Positions 34,381 through 43,199 of a DNA stretch of 64,000 nt are shown piece by piece; position 1 is the first letter of the stretch, and every line of letters begins with the position of its first letter. The stretch spans positions 310,001 to 374,000 of the forward strand of contig CP013703.1 in the NCBI GenBank assembly GCA_001563305.1. The letters run 5' to 3'. The notes under the pieces are model-generated. The model searched no databases and had not been told where the DNA came from. It saw only the letters and a program-made list of their open reading frames with translations. The DNA comes from a methanogenic archaeon mixed culture ISO4-G1. Its GTDB lineage: Archaea > Thermoplasmatota > Thermoplasmata > Methanomassiliicoccales > Methanomethylophilaceae. Made by a program: the position numbers and the translations under genes.

Positions 34381-34872
34381 TCAGACACCCCTCACGTAAG
34401 TGATGTTGTTGGCCTTGCACTCCTTCCTGAGGATCGCATCGATCTTGTCCAGGTTGTTCTCGTAGCGTGCCTTGACGGAGATCAGGCTGGTGTGCGTGGA
34501 GTTCTTGACCGACTTGGTCGAGTAGCTGACGTTGACCTCGTCCAGGGTGGTGGCCTCGTTGATCTTCTTCAGGAGCCCTTCCACATACTGGGCGTTGACG
34601 TCTCCGATCAGGATGTACTGCATAGCGAACGTCTCGTGGACAGAGCCCAGGCTGGAGATGACAATGTCCTTCGATTTCCACAGGTCCTTTAGCTCGTCGA
34701 GGCGCCTGTCGTCGATTTCGAATGTGAGGTTGACGCAGATCCTGTGGTCAATGATCTTGTCACGGTTGTGGACCACTCCGAGTATGTTCCCGTCTACGAG
34801 AGAGATGGGTTCGAGGGATCCGATTAGCTGGCCGGGCAGGTCGTTCACGAACAATTCGGCATTAACAATCAT
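34381..34872 (-). CDS. ACT-domain regulatory protein next to hom
   Basis: The 163-residue protein starts with an ACT-like fold (VNAELFVNDLPGQLIGSLEP, then VDGNILGVVHNRDK) that likely binds an amino acid, followed by a second alpha/beta part (MQYILIGDVNAQYVEGLLKK). In many archaea a free ACT protein of this size stands before homoserine dehydrogenase, whose own ACT domain is missing. A role as feedback subunit is probable but is inference from context. The ATG at 34872 is the first in frame. Confidence 0.7.
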   Translation of the reverse strand: MIVNAELFVNDLPGQLIGSLEPISLVDGNILGVVHNRDKIIDHRICVNLTFEIDDRRLDELKDLWKSKDIVISSLGSVHETFAMQYILIGDVNAQYVEGLLKKINEATTLDEVNVSYSTKSVKNSTHTSLISVKARYENNLDKIDAILRKECKANNITYVRGV

Positions 34873-34939
34873 CGTCGCACCAATTGAACCTCCAACGCCA
34901 TCCTATAATTAAAGGATACGCGCGCGCTGGTACGCTGTT

Positions 34940-35434
34940 TCAGGGGATTTCGAACCCGAACTTGAGGAATTCGTCCCTCGAGTACCTGTGGTACGTGACC
35001 TGACCGAGCTCCTCGGTGAGGCAGTAGATGTCGTCGTCGGTCCCCGAGGGGAACATCAGGATCCAGTCGAAATCCGGATACTTCGAACGGACGAACCTCG
35101 CTTCCGGATGCCTCTCGAGCAGACCGATCATGAATTCCTCGAACGGAATGTGTTCCTTGGTGAGCTCCACCATGTCCCTGATGGTGTCCCTCACAGGCAG
35201 CTTTGATATGCGTCTGGAGTCCTCCTCGGACACTATGATCCTGATCCTCTGGGACAGTTGCTCCACGATCATGTTGGGGAAGTCCTTCGAGGCCTCCCTG
35301 AAATCCTCCAGGAGTCCGGAGTAGTCGCCCTCGAACGGGTAGTACAGGGATATGCTTCCGAACATGTCCCCGATCTTGAGGTTCGTCTCCTGGACCGTGG
35401 ATACGATACGGCCGAACAGCTCATTGCCGTCCAT
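34940..35434 (-). CDS. Conserved-type protein of unknown function
   Basis: The 164-residue product is acidic with a mix of helices and strands (EQLSQRIRIIVSEEDSRR, IPFEEFMIGLLERHPEARFV). It has no cysteine, signal peptide or membrane segment and no motif I know. The ATG at 35434 overlaps the end of nifU by 14 bases, so it is probably cotranslated with the nifS-nifU pair. It may be a sulfur-metabolism accessory protein, but only the location suggests that. Confidence 0.65.
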   Translation of the reverse strand: MDGNELFGRIVSTVQETNLKIGDMFGSISLYYPFEGDYSGLLEDFREASKDFPNMIVEQLSQRIRIIVSEEDSRRISKLPVRDTIRDMVELTKEHIPFEEFMIGLLERHPEARFVRSKYPDFDWILMFPSGTDDDIYCLTEELGQVTYHRYSRDEFLKFGFEIP

Positions 35435-35879
35435 GGCACACTTCCGGGTCGTCGTCGTTGATGTCCTTCTTGGGCTCCTTCAGGCCGTCTATCTTGACCC
35501 CGCTCTTCTGGGAGTAGTCCCACAATGCTGCATGGATTGCCTCCTCCGCTAGGAGGGAGCAGTGGATCTTCACGACCGGGAGCCCGTCCAGGGCCTGCAT
35601 GACCGCCTTGTTGGTGATGGCCATGGCCTCCTGGACCGATTTCCCTTTGACCATCTCCGTGGCCATGCTGCTGCTGGCCACCGCAGCACCGCATCCGAAG
35701 GTCTTGAACTTGCAGTCCCTTATGATGCCGTTCTCGTCGATGTCCAGATATATCCTCATTATGTCCCCGCACTTGGCGTTGCCGACTGTACCGACGCCGG
35801 ACGCGTTCTCTATCTCACCCACATTCCTGGGGTTCGTGAAGTGGTCGATGACCTTGTCGCTGTATTCTCCGTCGTACAT
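35421..35879 (-). CDS. nifU: NifU/IscU-type iron-sulfur scaffold
   Basis: The 152-residue protein is the scaffold on which [Fe-S] clusters are built. The three ligand cysteines lie in GNAKCGDIMRIYLDI, FGCGAAVASSSM and KIHCSLLAEEAI, and the Asp after the first Cys (CGD) that controls cluster release is present. It lacks the ferredoxin-like and C-terminal domains of full NifU, so it is an IscU-size protein. nifS precedes it by two bases on the same strand. Confidence 0.94.
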   Translation of the reverse strand: MYDGEYSDKVIDHFTNPRNVGEIENASGVGTVGNAKCGDIMRIYLDIDENGIIRDCKFKTFGCGAAVASSSMATEMVKGKSVQEAMAITNKAVMQALDGLPVVKIHCSLLAEEAIHAALWDYSQKSGVKIDGLKEPKKDINDDDPEVCHGRQ

Positions 35880-35881
35880 GT

Positions 35882-37066
35882 TCAGGCCTCCTTGTGGGAT
35901 TTGACGAAATCGTCGTATAGCGGCGACAGCGACCTCATGGTCGCGACGGTGGCCTTGATTGCGTCGACCGCGTAATCGATCTGTTCCAATGTCGTATCTT
36001 CCGAGAGCGAGACCCTGACGGAACCGTGGGCGATCTCATGGGGGACGCCGATGGCCATCAGGACATGGGAGGGGTCGAGGGAGCCGGATGCGCAGGCGGA
36101 ACCGGTGGATATGCATACGCCCTTCATCCCCAGACTCATGAGCAGGGACTCACCCTCGACGAAGTGGAAGCTGAAGTTGGCGTTCCCGGGAAGCCTCTTG
36201 GTCCTGTGGCCGTTAAGCTTGCAGTACGGGACCTCCTTCTCGATGCGCTCTATGTAATGGTCCCTGAGTTTCGTCATCTTGGCGATATTCTCCGCCAGAT
36301 GCTCATGAGCGATCTCCGCCGCTTTCGCCATGCCGACGATCCCGGGGACGTTGGTGGTACCCGCTCTCCTTCCGTTCTCCTGCTCCCCGCCGTGCATGAA
36401 CGGGGGCAGCCTGATCTTCTTGTTGACGTACAGGAAACCGATCCCCTTGGGGCCGCCGAACTTGTGCCCGCTGACGCTCAGCATGTCGATGTTCATCCTC
36501 TGAACGTCGATAGGGATGTGGCAGTAGGCCTGGACGGCATCGGTGTGGAACAGGATCCCGTGGTCATGTGCCAGCTTGCCTATTTTCTCGACGGGCTGTA
36601 TGGTTCCGATCTCGTTGTTGGCAGTCATTACGGATATGAGGACGGTGTCCGGCCTGATGGCCGATTCCAGCTCATCCATCCTGATGACCCCGTCGGAATC
36701 GACGCCGACCTTGGTCACCTCGAAGCCCTGCTTCTTGAGATAGTCCGCCGTCTCCAGGATCGCATGGTGCTCCACGGTGGAGACTATGATGTGCTTGCCC
36801 TGCTTCTGCTTCAGCTGTGCGGTGGAGATGAGGGCCCAGTTGTCCGATTCGGTGCCTCCGGAGGTGAAGAAGATCTCCTCGGGTTCGGCGTTCAGTGTCT
36901 TCGCTATTGTAGCTCTGGCCTCCTTGACCGCCGCTCTCGGACTCCTGGACATCGAATGGATGCTTGAGGGGTTCGCGAAGTCGTCGATGAAGTACGGCAT
37001 CATGGCCTCTAGGGCTTCTTTCCTGAGCGGCGTGGTCGCCGCGTTGTCCAGATATACGTTCTCCAT
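35882..37066 (-). CDS. nifS: Cysteine desulfurase
   Basis: The 394-residue PLP enzyme takes sulfur from cysteine for cluster assembly. It starts MENVYLDNAATTPLR. The PLP lysine is in LSVSGHKFGGPKGIGFLYV, and the catalytic Cys is in the loop ISTGSACASGSLDPSHVL. The length is typical for NifS/IscS. ATG at 37066 has a perfect AGGAGG upstream (37073-37079 on the minus strand). It follows metA by two bases, which links sulfur mobilisation with methionine synthesis. Confidence 0.95.
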   Translation of the reverse strand: MENVYLDNAATTPLRKEALEAMMPYFIDDFANPSSIHSMSRSPRAAVKEARATIAKTLNAEPEEIFFTSGGTESDNWALISTAQLKQKQGKHIIVSTVEHHAILETADYLKKQGFEVTKVGVDSDGVIRMDELESAIRPDTVLISVMTANNEIGTIQPVEKIGKLAHDHGILFHTDAVQAYCHIPIDVQRMNIDMLSVSGHKFGGPKGIGFLYVNKKIRLPPFMHGGEQENGRRAGTTNVPGIVGMAKAAEIAHEHLAENIAKMTKLRDHYIERIEKEVPYCKLNGHRTKRLPGNANFSFHFVEGESLLMSLGMKGVCISTGSACASGSLDPSHVLMAIGVPHEIAHGSVRVSLSEDTTLEQIDYAVDAIKATVATMRSLSPLYDDFVKSHKEA

Positions 37067-37068
37067 TT

Positions 37069-37992
37069 TCAGGCCTCCTTGTTGAGTTCCCTGAGGTCGT
37101 ACGGGGTCAGCTGATACACGTAGTAGTTGAGCCAATTGGTGAAGACCAGTGTCGAATAGCTCCTCCACGACAGGATCGGGTCGAACCTGGGGTCGTCGTT
37201 AGGATAGTAATTGAGGGGGAACGCGGGCTCGATGCCCCTGTCCACGTCCCTCTGGTACTCGTTGGCGAGCGTGTTGAGGTCGTATTCCATGTGCCCGGTG
37301 ATGAAGATCATGTTGTCATCGGACACGACGATGCCCACGTCGTTGTCCTCCCCAAGTGCCAGCGTGTGCAGTCTCGGACACCTTTCCACATCCTCGTAGG
37401 ATACGGTCGCGTATCTGGACTGGGGGATGTTCAGGAACTGGTCGATGCCCCTCATGAGGGGCTCGTCCGAGATGGTGTTCCTGTATCTGAAGATCCCCGC
37501 CTTCTTCTTGGGCAGGGCCCTCTTCTGTATCCCGTAGTGATGGTACATCCCTGCCAAGGACGCCCAACATATGTAGACCGAGGTGGTCGCATGGATTTTC
37601 GCCCAGTCCATGATCTCACAGAGCTCGTCCCAGTAGTCCACCTGTTCGAACTCTATGTCCTCCAGCGGAGCGCCGGTGAAGATTATGCCGTCGATGTTCT
37701 CGTCGCGGATGTCGTCGAATGTCTTGTAGAACCTGTCGAGATAGGCGTGTGAGATGTTCTTTGACTCGTGCGTTGCAGGAACAAGGAGGGTGACGTCAAT
37801 CTGCAGCGGCGTGTTGCTCAGAAGCCTCATGAGCTGTATCTCTGTCTCTATCTTAGTAGGCATTAGATTCATTATCGCGATCTTAAGGGGCCTGATATCC
37901 TGTGACAGGGCGCGCGATTCGCTCATCACGAATATGTTCTCTCTTTCCAATTCATTGATAGCAGGCAGTCCGTTGGGGATTTTGATCGGCAT
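37069..37992 (-). CDS. metA: Homoserine O-acyltransferase, predicted acetyl type
   Basis: The 307-residue protein acylates homoserine for homocysteine synthesis. The catalytic Cys is in SVYICWASLAGMYHHYGI, and the His/Glu partners in FITGHMEYD. In the segment TGAPLEDIEFEQVDYW, the residue that chooses the acyl-CoA is Glu, which in characterised enzymes goes with acetyl-CoA; the succinyl-specific E. coli enzyme has Gly. O-acetylhomoserine would be the substrate of the divergent metY product. It is the first gene of the minus-strand operon. Confidence 0.93.
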   Translation of the reverse strand: MPIKIPNGLPAINELERENIFVMSESRALSQDIRPLKIAIMNLMPTKIETEIQLMRLLSNTPLQIDVTLLVPATHESKNISHAYLDRFYKTFDDIRDENIDGIIFTGAPLEDIEFEQVDYWDELCEIMDWAKIHATTSVYICWASLAGMYHHYGIQKRALPKKKAGIFRYRNTISDEPLMRGIDQFLNIPQSRYATVSYEDVERCPRLHTLALGEDNDVGIVVSDDNMIFITGHMEYDLNTLANEYQRDVDRGIEPAFPLNYYPNDDPRFDPILSWRSYSTLVFTNWLNYYVYQLTPYDLRELNKEA

Positions 37993-38036
37993 TTGATCTT
38001 CACTGTCCCAGTAGAATTAGTGAAATGTATTTAATT

Positions 38037-38059
38037 CTACCTACCCACTAAGTAGGTAG
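38037..38059. promoter_or_regulatory. Inverted repeat between metA and metY
   Basis: CTACCTAC (38037-38044) and GTAGGTAG (38052-38059) form a perfect 8-bp inverted repeat with a 7-base centre. It lies in the 107-base region between the divergent genes and next to the AT-rich TATTTAATT (about 38028-38036) and TATTAATAC (38061-38069), which may be TATA boxes. It is a candidate operator, perhaps for the Rrf2 regulator coded downstream. Confidence 0.5.
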
Positions 38060-38099
38060 GTATTAATACCACGGCGATATTGTAGTTGACGGTGAATGA

Positions 38100-39395
38100 A
38101 TGACCACACCTAGAAAGTACAAACTCGAGACTTTGCAGGTACACGCGGGTCAGGAGACTCCAGATCCTGCCACTGATTCGCGTGCTGTACCTATCTACAT
38201 GACTACATCCTATGTGTTCAAGGATTCGGCACAGGCCGCAGGGCGTTTCGCCCTCACGGAGCCCGGGAACATCTACACAAGGCTGATGAACCCCACCTCG
38301 GGGGTCCTCGAGGAGAGGATCGCGGCCTTGGAAGGTGGAGTGGCCGCTCTCGCGACCGCTTCCGGATCCGCAGCGATCACCTATGCCATACAGAACATCG
38401 CCCTGGCAGGCGACCACATCGTGTCCTCCACCAACCTATACGGCGGAACGACCAATCTGCTCGCCAACACCCTCAGGGAGCAGGGGATCGAGACCACCTT
38501 TGTGGACCCCTCCGACCCGGAGAACTTCGCGAAGGCGATCAAGGACAACACCAAGCTGCTGTACACCGAATGCCTTGGCAACCCCAACTCGGATGTGGCC
38601 GACATCGAGGCCATCTCGAAGATCGCCCACGACCACGGGATCCCGCTGATCGTGGACAGCACGTTCAGCCCGCCGACGGTCTTCAGGCCGATCGAGCACG
38701 GCGCGGACATAGTGGTGCATTCGGCAACCAAGTTCATCGGAGGACACGGTGTCGCGATGGGAGGAATCATCGTCGACAGCGGGAACTTCGACTGGGCACA
38801 GAACGACAAGTTCCCTACGCTCTCCAAACCGAACCCGTCATACCACGGGGTCGTGTTCACGGAGGCCGTCGGAAAGGCCGCATTTGTCGTCAAGATAAGG
38901 ACCACCCTCATGAGGGACCAGGGAGCATGCATCTCGCCCTTCAACTCGTTCCTCCTCCTGCTGGGGACGGAGACGCTGTCGCTTCGTACGGAGCGTCACA
39001 TCCAGAACGCTCTGAAGGTGGTCGACTACCTCAAGAACCACCCCCAAGTGGAGAAGGTCAACCACCCCTCGCTGGAGACCGGCAAGAAGAAGGAACTGTA
39101 CGACAGGTACTTCCCGAACGGGGCCGGATCGATCTTCACGTTCGAGATCAAGGGCGGTGCGGAAACCGCGAAGAAGTTCACGGAGTCCCTGCACCTGTTC
39201 TCGCTGCTGGCGAACGTCGCCGACGTGAAGTCGCTGGTGATCCACCCCGCATCGACCACCCACTCCCAGCTCGATGAGGCGGAGCTGCTCAGGAGCGGAA
39301 TCAAACCCAACACGATACGTCTCTCGATAGGAATAGAGAACATCGACGACATCATAGCGGATCTCGAAGAGGGATTCAAAGCGGTAAGGAACTGA
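38100..39395 (+). CDS. metY: O-acetylhomoserine sulfhydrylase
   Basis: The 431-residue PLP enzyme joins sulfide with O-acetylhomoserine to give homocysteine. The Cys/Met metabolism signature is visible: YKLETLQVHAGQETPDPATD, YTRLMNPTSGVLEERIAALE and the PLP lysine in VVHSATKFIGGHGVAMGG. The long form with the insert TLSKPNPSYHGVVF is typical of MetY rather than MetB or MetC. It starts the plus-strand operon metY-cysK-rrf2 and faces metA. Confidence 0.94.
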   Translation: MTTPRKYKLETLQVHAGQETPDPATDSRAVPIYMTTSYVFKDSAQAAGRFALTEPGNIYTRLMNPTSGVLEERIAALEGGVAALATASGSAAITYAIQNIALAGDHIVSSTNLYGGTTNLLANTLREQGIETTFVDPSDPENFAKAIKDNTKLLYTECLGNPNSDVADIEAISKIAHDHGIPLIVDSTFSPPTVFRPIEHGADIVVHSATKFIGGHGVAMGGIIVDSGNFDWAQNDKFPTLSKPNPSYHGVVFTEAVGKAAFVVKIRTTLMRDQGACISPFNSFLLLLGTETLSLRTERHIQNALKVVDYLKNHPQVEKVNHPSLETGKKKELYDRYFPNGAGSIFTFEIKGGAETAKKFTESLHLFSLLANVADVKSLVIHPASTTHSQLDEAELLRSGIKPNTIRLSIGIENIDDIIADLEEGFKAVRN

Positions 39396-39399
39396 TAAC

Positions 39400-40326
39400 A
39401 TGCTTTACAAATCAATAGACGAGACAATCGGCGGAACGCCCCTTGTGGAACTGACGAACATCGAGAAGGAGCTCGGGCTCAAGGCGAAGATCTTCGGAAA
39501 GGTGGAGTTCTTCAACCCGGCCGGCTCCGTCAAGGACAGGATCGCGAAGGCGATGATCGACGACCTCGAGAAGCAGGGGAAGATCAACAAGGACACAGTC
39601 CTGATCGAGCCCACATCCGGGAACACTGGGATCGCACTGGCGTCCATCGCGACGGCCAGGGGATACAGGATCAAGATCGTCATGCCCGAGACTATGTCCA
39701 TAGAGCGCAGGAAGCTCATCAAGGCGTACGGCGCGGAACTGGTGCTCACGGAAGGGGCCAAGGGAATGAAGGGAGCGGTCGCCAAGGCCGAGGAGCTCGC
39801 CAAGGAGATCCCCAACTCCGTCATCCCGGGACAGTTCGTGAACCCCGCCAACCCCAAGATCCACTACGATACCACAGGTCCGGAGATCTACAAGGACCTG
39901 GACGGCAAGGTGGATATCCTGGTCGCAGGCGTCGGTACCGGGGGTACGCTCTCCGGAACGGGGAAGTACCTGAAATCCAAGAACCCGAACGTCAAGGTCG
40001 TCGCGGTCGAGCCGAAAGGTTCTCCTCTCCTTTCGGAGGGCAAGACCGGACCCCACAAGATCCAGGGTATCGGAGCGGGATTCGTCCCCGACACATTGGA
40101 CACCGGCATCTACGACCAGGTCATAGCCGTCGAGGACGCGGATGCGTTCGCGAACGGAAGGCTGATCGGAAAGAAGGAGGGTTTCCTCGTGGGGATATCC
40201 GCCGGAGCCGCCCTGACGGCCGCCCTGCAGCTGGCGAAGGACCCCGCGAATGCGGGCAAGAACATCGTCGCGATATTCGCCGACACCGGAGAGAGGTATT
40301 TATCCACAGCACTCTTTGAGGAATGA
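39400..40326 (+). CDS. cysK: Cysteine synthase
   Basis: The 308-residue PLP enzyme makes cysteine from O-acetylserine and sulfide. The PLP lysine is in FFNPAGSVKDRIAKAM, the Asn/phosphate loops in IEPTSGNTGIALAS and GVGTGGTLSGTGKYLK, and VGISAGAALTAAL occurs near the end. Length and order are standard for CysK. It starts 4 bases after metY and is followed by the rrf2-type gene with a one-base gap. Whether the methanogen supplies O-acetylserine or uses O-phosphoserine is not visible. Confidence 0.95.
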   Translation: MLYKSIDETIGGTPLVELTNIEKELGLKAKIFGKVEFFNPAGSVKDRIAKAMIDDLEKQGKINKDTVLIEPTSGNTGIALASIATARGYRIKIVMPETMSIERRKLIKAYGAELVLTEGAKGMKGAVAKAEELAKEIPNSVIPGQFVNPANPKIHYDTTGPEIYKDLDGKVDILVAGVGTGGTLSGTGKYLKSKNPNVKVVAVEPKGSPLLSEGKTGPHKIQGIGAGFVPDTLDTGIYDQVIAVEDADAFANGRLIGKKEGFLVGISAGAALTAALQLAKDPANAGKNIVAIFADTGERYLSTALFEE

Positions 40327-40327
40327 C

Positions 40328-40756
40328 ATGAGCTATCTGGTCTCCACCAAGGGAAGGTACGCGCTTCGCGTGATGCTCGAGCTGTCCCGCCATCCGGACA
40401 CATTGGTGCCGCTGAAGGAGATAGCGGACGGGCAGCAGATATCCCTGAAGTACATGGAGACCATCATGCCGCTCCTCAAGGAGGCCGGCTTCGTGGAGGG
40501 CACCCACGGGAAGGGCGGAGGATACAAGCTCTCCAGACCCGCGGACTCGTACACGGTCGGGGAGATCCTCAGGGTCACCGAGGGAACGATCTCCCCCGTG
40601 GCCTGCCTGGATAACGGCTTCATATGCGAGCGTGCGGCCGAGTGCCCCACGCTCCCCATATGGAGGAACCTGGATACGCTGATCAAAGGGTACCTGGACA
40701 CGGTCAAGCTTACCGATCTCGTGGTCAAGGACTCTTCCGACAACTACGTGATCTGA
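40328..40756 (+). CDS. Rrf2-family regulator with IscR-like cysteines
   Basis: The 142-residue protein starts with the Rrf2 winged helix (VSTKGRYALRVMLELSRHPD, then EIADGQQISLKYMETIMPLL and GGGYKLSRP). Three cysteines at 93, 100 and 106 (ACLDNGFIC, AECP) correspond to the [2Fe-2S] ligands of IscR, with one residue more in the first gap. It is cotranscribed with metY and cysK and is likely to control them, and perhaps the divergent metA-nifS-nifU operon, in response to sulfur or Fe-S status. Confidence 0.88.
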   Translation: MSYLVSTKGRYALRVMLELSRHPDTLVPLKEIADGQQISLKYMETIMPLLKEAGFVEGTHGKGGGYKLSRPADSYTVGEILRVTEGTISPVACLDNGFICERAAECPTLPIWRNLDTLIKGYLDTVKLTDLVVKDSSDNYVI

Positions 40757-40892
40757 CCAACACCGAATCATTGCCTTGCGGACCATGTCCGCCCCTCGTG
40801 CCGGGGTCACTGGCACATCTATTCTCATCGAAAATTGATTCGTTATCTCCCTGCAAAAAATAAGGGGTTTATGGAAGGGGTTTGTCATGCGG

Positions 40893-41252
40893 TCAGTTCG
40901 GCCACATTCCGATTCCGACGGCTAGCAGTGCTACGCCCGTTACAACGAACGCGGCGCCGAACCTCCTGCCAGCCCTCATCGAGCGCAGGACGCCCAGGGA
41001 CTCCACGGTCTCTTCCGCGCAGAACGGCAGGAACGAGAGGGTGACCCCGACTAGGGCTATGGTGAGCCCTGCGAGGATCGCCACATGGCCGAAGATCATC
41101 GACAGGAAGAACAGTGCGAACGGAACGCCTGTACCGAGGAGGAAGTTTGTTTTGTTTTTTGTTGCGAAATCGGTGTACTCGTCGTACAGATGTCTGCAAT
41201 CGTCGCAACAGAACTCCGAGGAGCTCTTCCCTCCGCAATACTTGCATTCCAT
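40893..41252 (-). CDS. Zinc-ribbon membrane protein
   Basis: The 119-residue protein begins MECKYCGGKSSSEFCCDDCR, a short zinc ribbon. Two transmembrane segments follow (VPFALFFLSMIFGHVAILAG and GAAFVVTGVALLAVGIGMWP), connected by a short polar stretch with one Cys. ATG at 41252 is preceded by AGAGG at a good distance; a start 18 bases upstream is possible. It resembles small archaeal membrane proteins of unknown function. It is a single gene in opposite direction to its neighbours. Confidence 0.65.
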   Translation of the reverse strand: MECKYCGGKSSSEFCCDDCRHLYDEYTDFATKNKTNFLLGTGVPFALFFLSMIFGHVAILAGLTIALVGVTLSFLPFCAEETVESLGVLRSMRAGRRFGAAFVVTGVALLAVGIGMWPN

Positions 41253-41463
41253 ATGCTGGCCTCTTGCCACTTACGCTCTTTCCCCTTCGGACGAGAGTCC
41301 AGTGGCGAGGAGTTACTCTGTTTGTCAGTATATAAACTAGGCCTACGACAGACGACGTTGCTGGATAAGATGTTTAGACCTGTCCGCGACTGCGTCCCAT
41401 CGTGCTTTTTTCGACTCGTTCCTCCCTTCCTAAGGGCCGTCATAATCAGATGAAAAAGAAGAA

Positions 41464-41552
41464 TGGCGCCGAGAGGGAGATTTGAACTCCCGAGGGCAAA
41501 GGCGCCCACGAGCTTTCCAGGCTCGCGCCTTACCGGGCTGGGCCATCTCGGC
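41464..41552 (-). tRNA. tRNA-Ser (GGA)
   Basis: On the minus strand GCCGAGA pairs with TCTCGGC, with G as discriminator followed by an encoded CCA (41466-41464). The anticodon arm is GAGCC-TGGAAA-GCTC-type with anticodon GGA. A long variable arm (GGGCGCCTTTGCCC) identifies a class II serine tRNA. The T arm is CGGGAG-TTCAAAT-CTCCC. Confidence 0.88.
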
Positions 41553-41673
41553 TTGATATGAGGGGGAACTTATGACGATATAAAAGGGTAACGTGACATA
41601 CCGGCCTTATCCCATGCACCCTCCGTCTGGGATGGTAAAAGGAGTTATATCACATTCAGTCGATTCCATTACG

Positions 41674-42459
41674 ATGTCCGAATGCAAGATACCCAACATA
41701 ACCTCCGATGATGTCAACGACCTCAAGGGGTTCATCAGGAACACGGTCGAGAAGGCCAACGCTAAGGGAGTGGTCATAGGGCTCAGCGGCGGGATAGATT
41801 CCGCGGTGGTCACCAAGCTCTGCGCGGACGCGCTGGGATCTGACAGGGTCCTGAACGTGTTCATGCCCTCCAGGGTCACCCCCGCGGAGGACTACAAGAC
41901 CACGTCGGAGCTCTCATCGATGTGGGGGACGGAGTTCAGGGTAGTGGACATCCAGCCGGCGGTCGATGCGCTGGCGGCAGTTCTTCTCTCGGATGCGGAG
42001 ACACCTCTGGAGAGGGGAAACATCTCCGCGCGCTGCAGGATGGTGGTGCTCTACAATCTCGCGAAGAAGAGACAGTATCTCGTCATGGGTACATCCAACC
42101 AGAGCGAGATCATGATGGGATACTTCACCAAGTTCGGCGACGGGGCATGCGACGCCACGCCCCTGGCGAACATGTACAAGACCGAGGTCAGGCAGATAGC
42201 CGCACTCATCGGCGTGCCCCAGGAGATCATCGCGAAGCCCCCGTCCGCGGGACTGTGGGAGGGCCAGACCGACGAGTCCGAGATGGGCATAAGGTACGAG
42301 GACCTGGATTCCATCCTGTACGAGATGGAGCAGGACAAATCGGATTCGCAGATAGCCGAGGACACGGGGCTCCCGAAGGACAAGGTGTCGGAGATCCGCA
42401 GGCAGGTGGCCGTCATGGAGCACAAGAGGCTCCAGCCGGTGCGCCCTTCAGAGTACTGA
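41674..42459 (+). CDS. nadE: NAD synthetase, ammonia-dependent type
   Basis: The 261-residue enzyme converts deamido-NAD to NAD with ATP. The PP-loop SGGIDSAVV is at residues 38-46, and GTSNQSEIMMGYFTKFGDGA is the second signature. No glutaminase domain is fused, so it should use ammonia. ATG at 41674 gives the usual N-terminus; a longer frame from 41593 covers promoter sequence (GTTATATCACATT). The next gene starts 5 bases downstream. Confidence 0.95.
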   Translation: MSECKIPNITSDDVNDLKGFIRNTVEKANAKGVVIGLSGGIDSAVVTKLCADALGSDRVLNVFMPSRVTPAEDYKTTSELSSMWGTEFRVVDIQPAVDALAAVLLSDAETPLERGNISARCRMVVLYNLAKKRQYLVMGTSNQSEIMMGYFTKFGDGACDATPLANMYKTEVRQIAALIGVPQEIIAKPPSAGLWEGQTDESEMGIRYEDLDSILYEMEQDKSDSQIAEDTGLPKDKVSEIRRQVAVMEHKRLQPVRPSEY

Positions 42460-42463
42460 TCCC

Positions 42464-42931
42464 ATGGATGCAACCGTCAACGGAGCCCTCCGTCTGACGA
42501 TCCCGGATTCGTTCTCCGTGATGAGCAGGGAGGACCTTAGGCAGGCGTATCTCGACGACAGCCCGGACAGATGGGGCGCATGGGACAAGGAGTCCCATAT
42601 GGTATTCTCCGTGTTCTGGCACATATCGAACGGACTGCTCGTGAAGCTTGCCGAACCCAATTCCGTGGCGAAGAACACCGAGAAGAGGTTATCCAAGGGA
42701 ATGAAGGACCACGGCTACGTCTTAAAGGGCTTCTCGGAGACCACGGTGGCAGGAAGGAAGGCACCCGTCTTCGCATACGAGTATTCCCTGGAGGGTCACG
42801 TATACGTCTCCGACGTTACGGTGATCATGGAAGGGAAGACCTGCTACACTATCTACAGGTATTCCAGGAAGGATTGCATGGAAGCGAACATGCCCGTACT
42901 GGATGCGATAAGGGATTCCGTAAGTCTTTGA
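42464..42931 (+). CDS. Unknown small protein cotranscribed with nadE
   Basis: The 155-residue protein has no membrane segment or metal motif. The mixed alpha/beta pattern (LRLTIPDSFSVMSREDLR at the start, FAYEYSLEGHVYVSDVTVIM in the middle, VLDAIRDSVSL at the end) recalls the DUF1795/PsbP-like fold, in which a conserved C-terminal helix follows strands. That is only a weak impression. It is the last gene before the tRNA-Glu where the island starts. Confidence 0.6.
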   Translation: MDATVNGALRLTIPDSFSVMSREDLRQAYLDDSPDRWGAWDKESHMVFSVFWHISNGLLVKLAEPNSVAKNTEKRLSKGMKDHGYVLKGFSETTVAGRKAPVFAYEYSLEGHVYVSDVTVIMEGKTCYTIYRYSRKDCMEANMPVLDAIRDSVSL

Positions 42932-42994
42932 CGGATTCAGTCCCGGCTGGCGTTAGCAAGGTTTATCTACTACCTATCTATGTTCTCGAATGTT

Positions 42995-43067
42995 GCTCCT
43001 GTGGTGTAGCGGCCAATCATGAAGCCCTCTCGAGGCTTCAACACGGGTTCAAATCCCGTCGGGAGCA
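42995..43067 (+). tRNA. tRNA-Glu (CTC), likely integration site of the island
   Basis: GCTCCTG pairs with CGGGAGC. The anticodon arm is AAGCC-CTCTCGA-GGCTT with anticodon CTC, and the T arm is CACGG-GTTCAAATC-like GGGTTCAAATCCC. The discriminator is A and CCA is not encoded. A tyrosine recombinase gene lies directly downstream, the usual layout where an element has inserted at the 3' end of a tRNA gene. The second att copy is not in the window. Confidence 0.9.
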
Positions 43068-43199
43068 CTATTTTTTCCTCACCCAGATTCGAAAGTAGTA
43101 CTCCCCCCAGGTTGCACTACTCTTCCGAGCCCGTACTTCCGAAAAGGGGGTAATTTTGTTGGTGTTTTGGCGTGTTTCAGATCTCGGTTACCGACTCCA

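Noticed and set aside
43068-43199. Duplicate of the tRNA-Glu 3' end just after the tRNA
   Set aside because: No stretch repeats the last 20 bases of the tRNA here or elsewhere in the window, so the second att site must lie outside.
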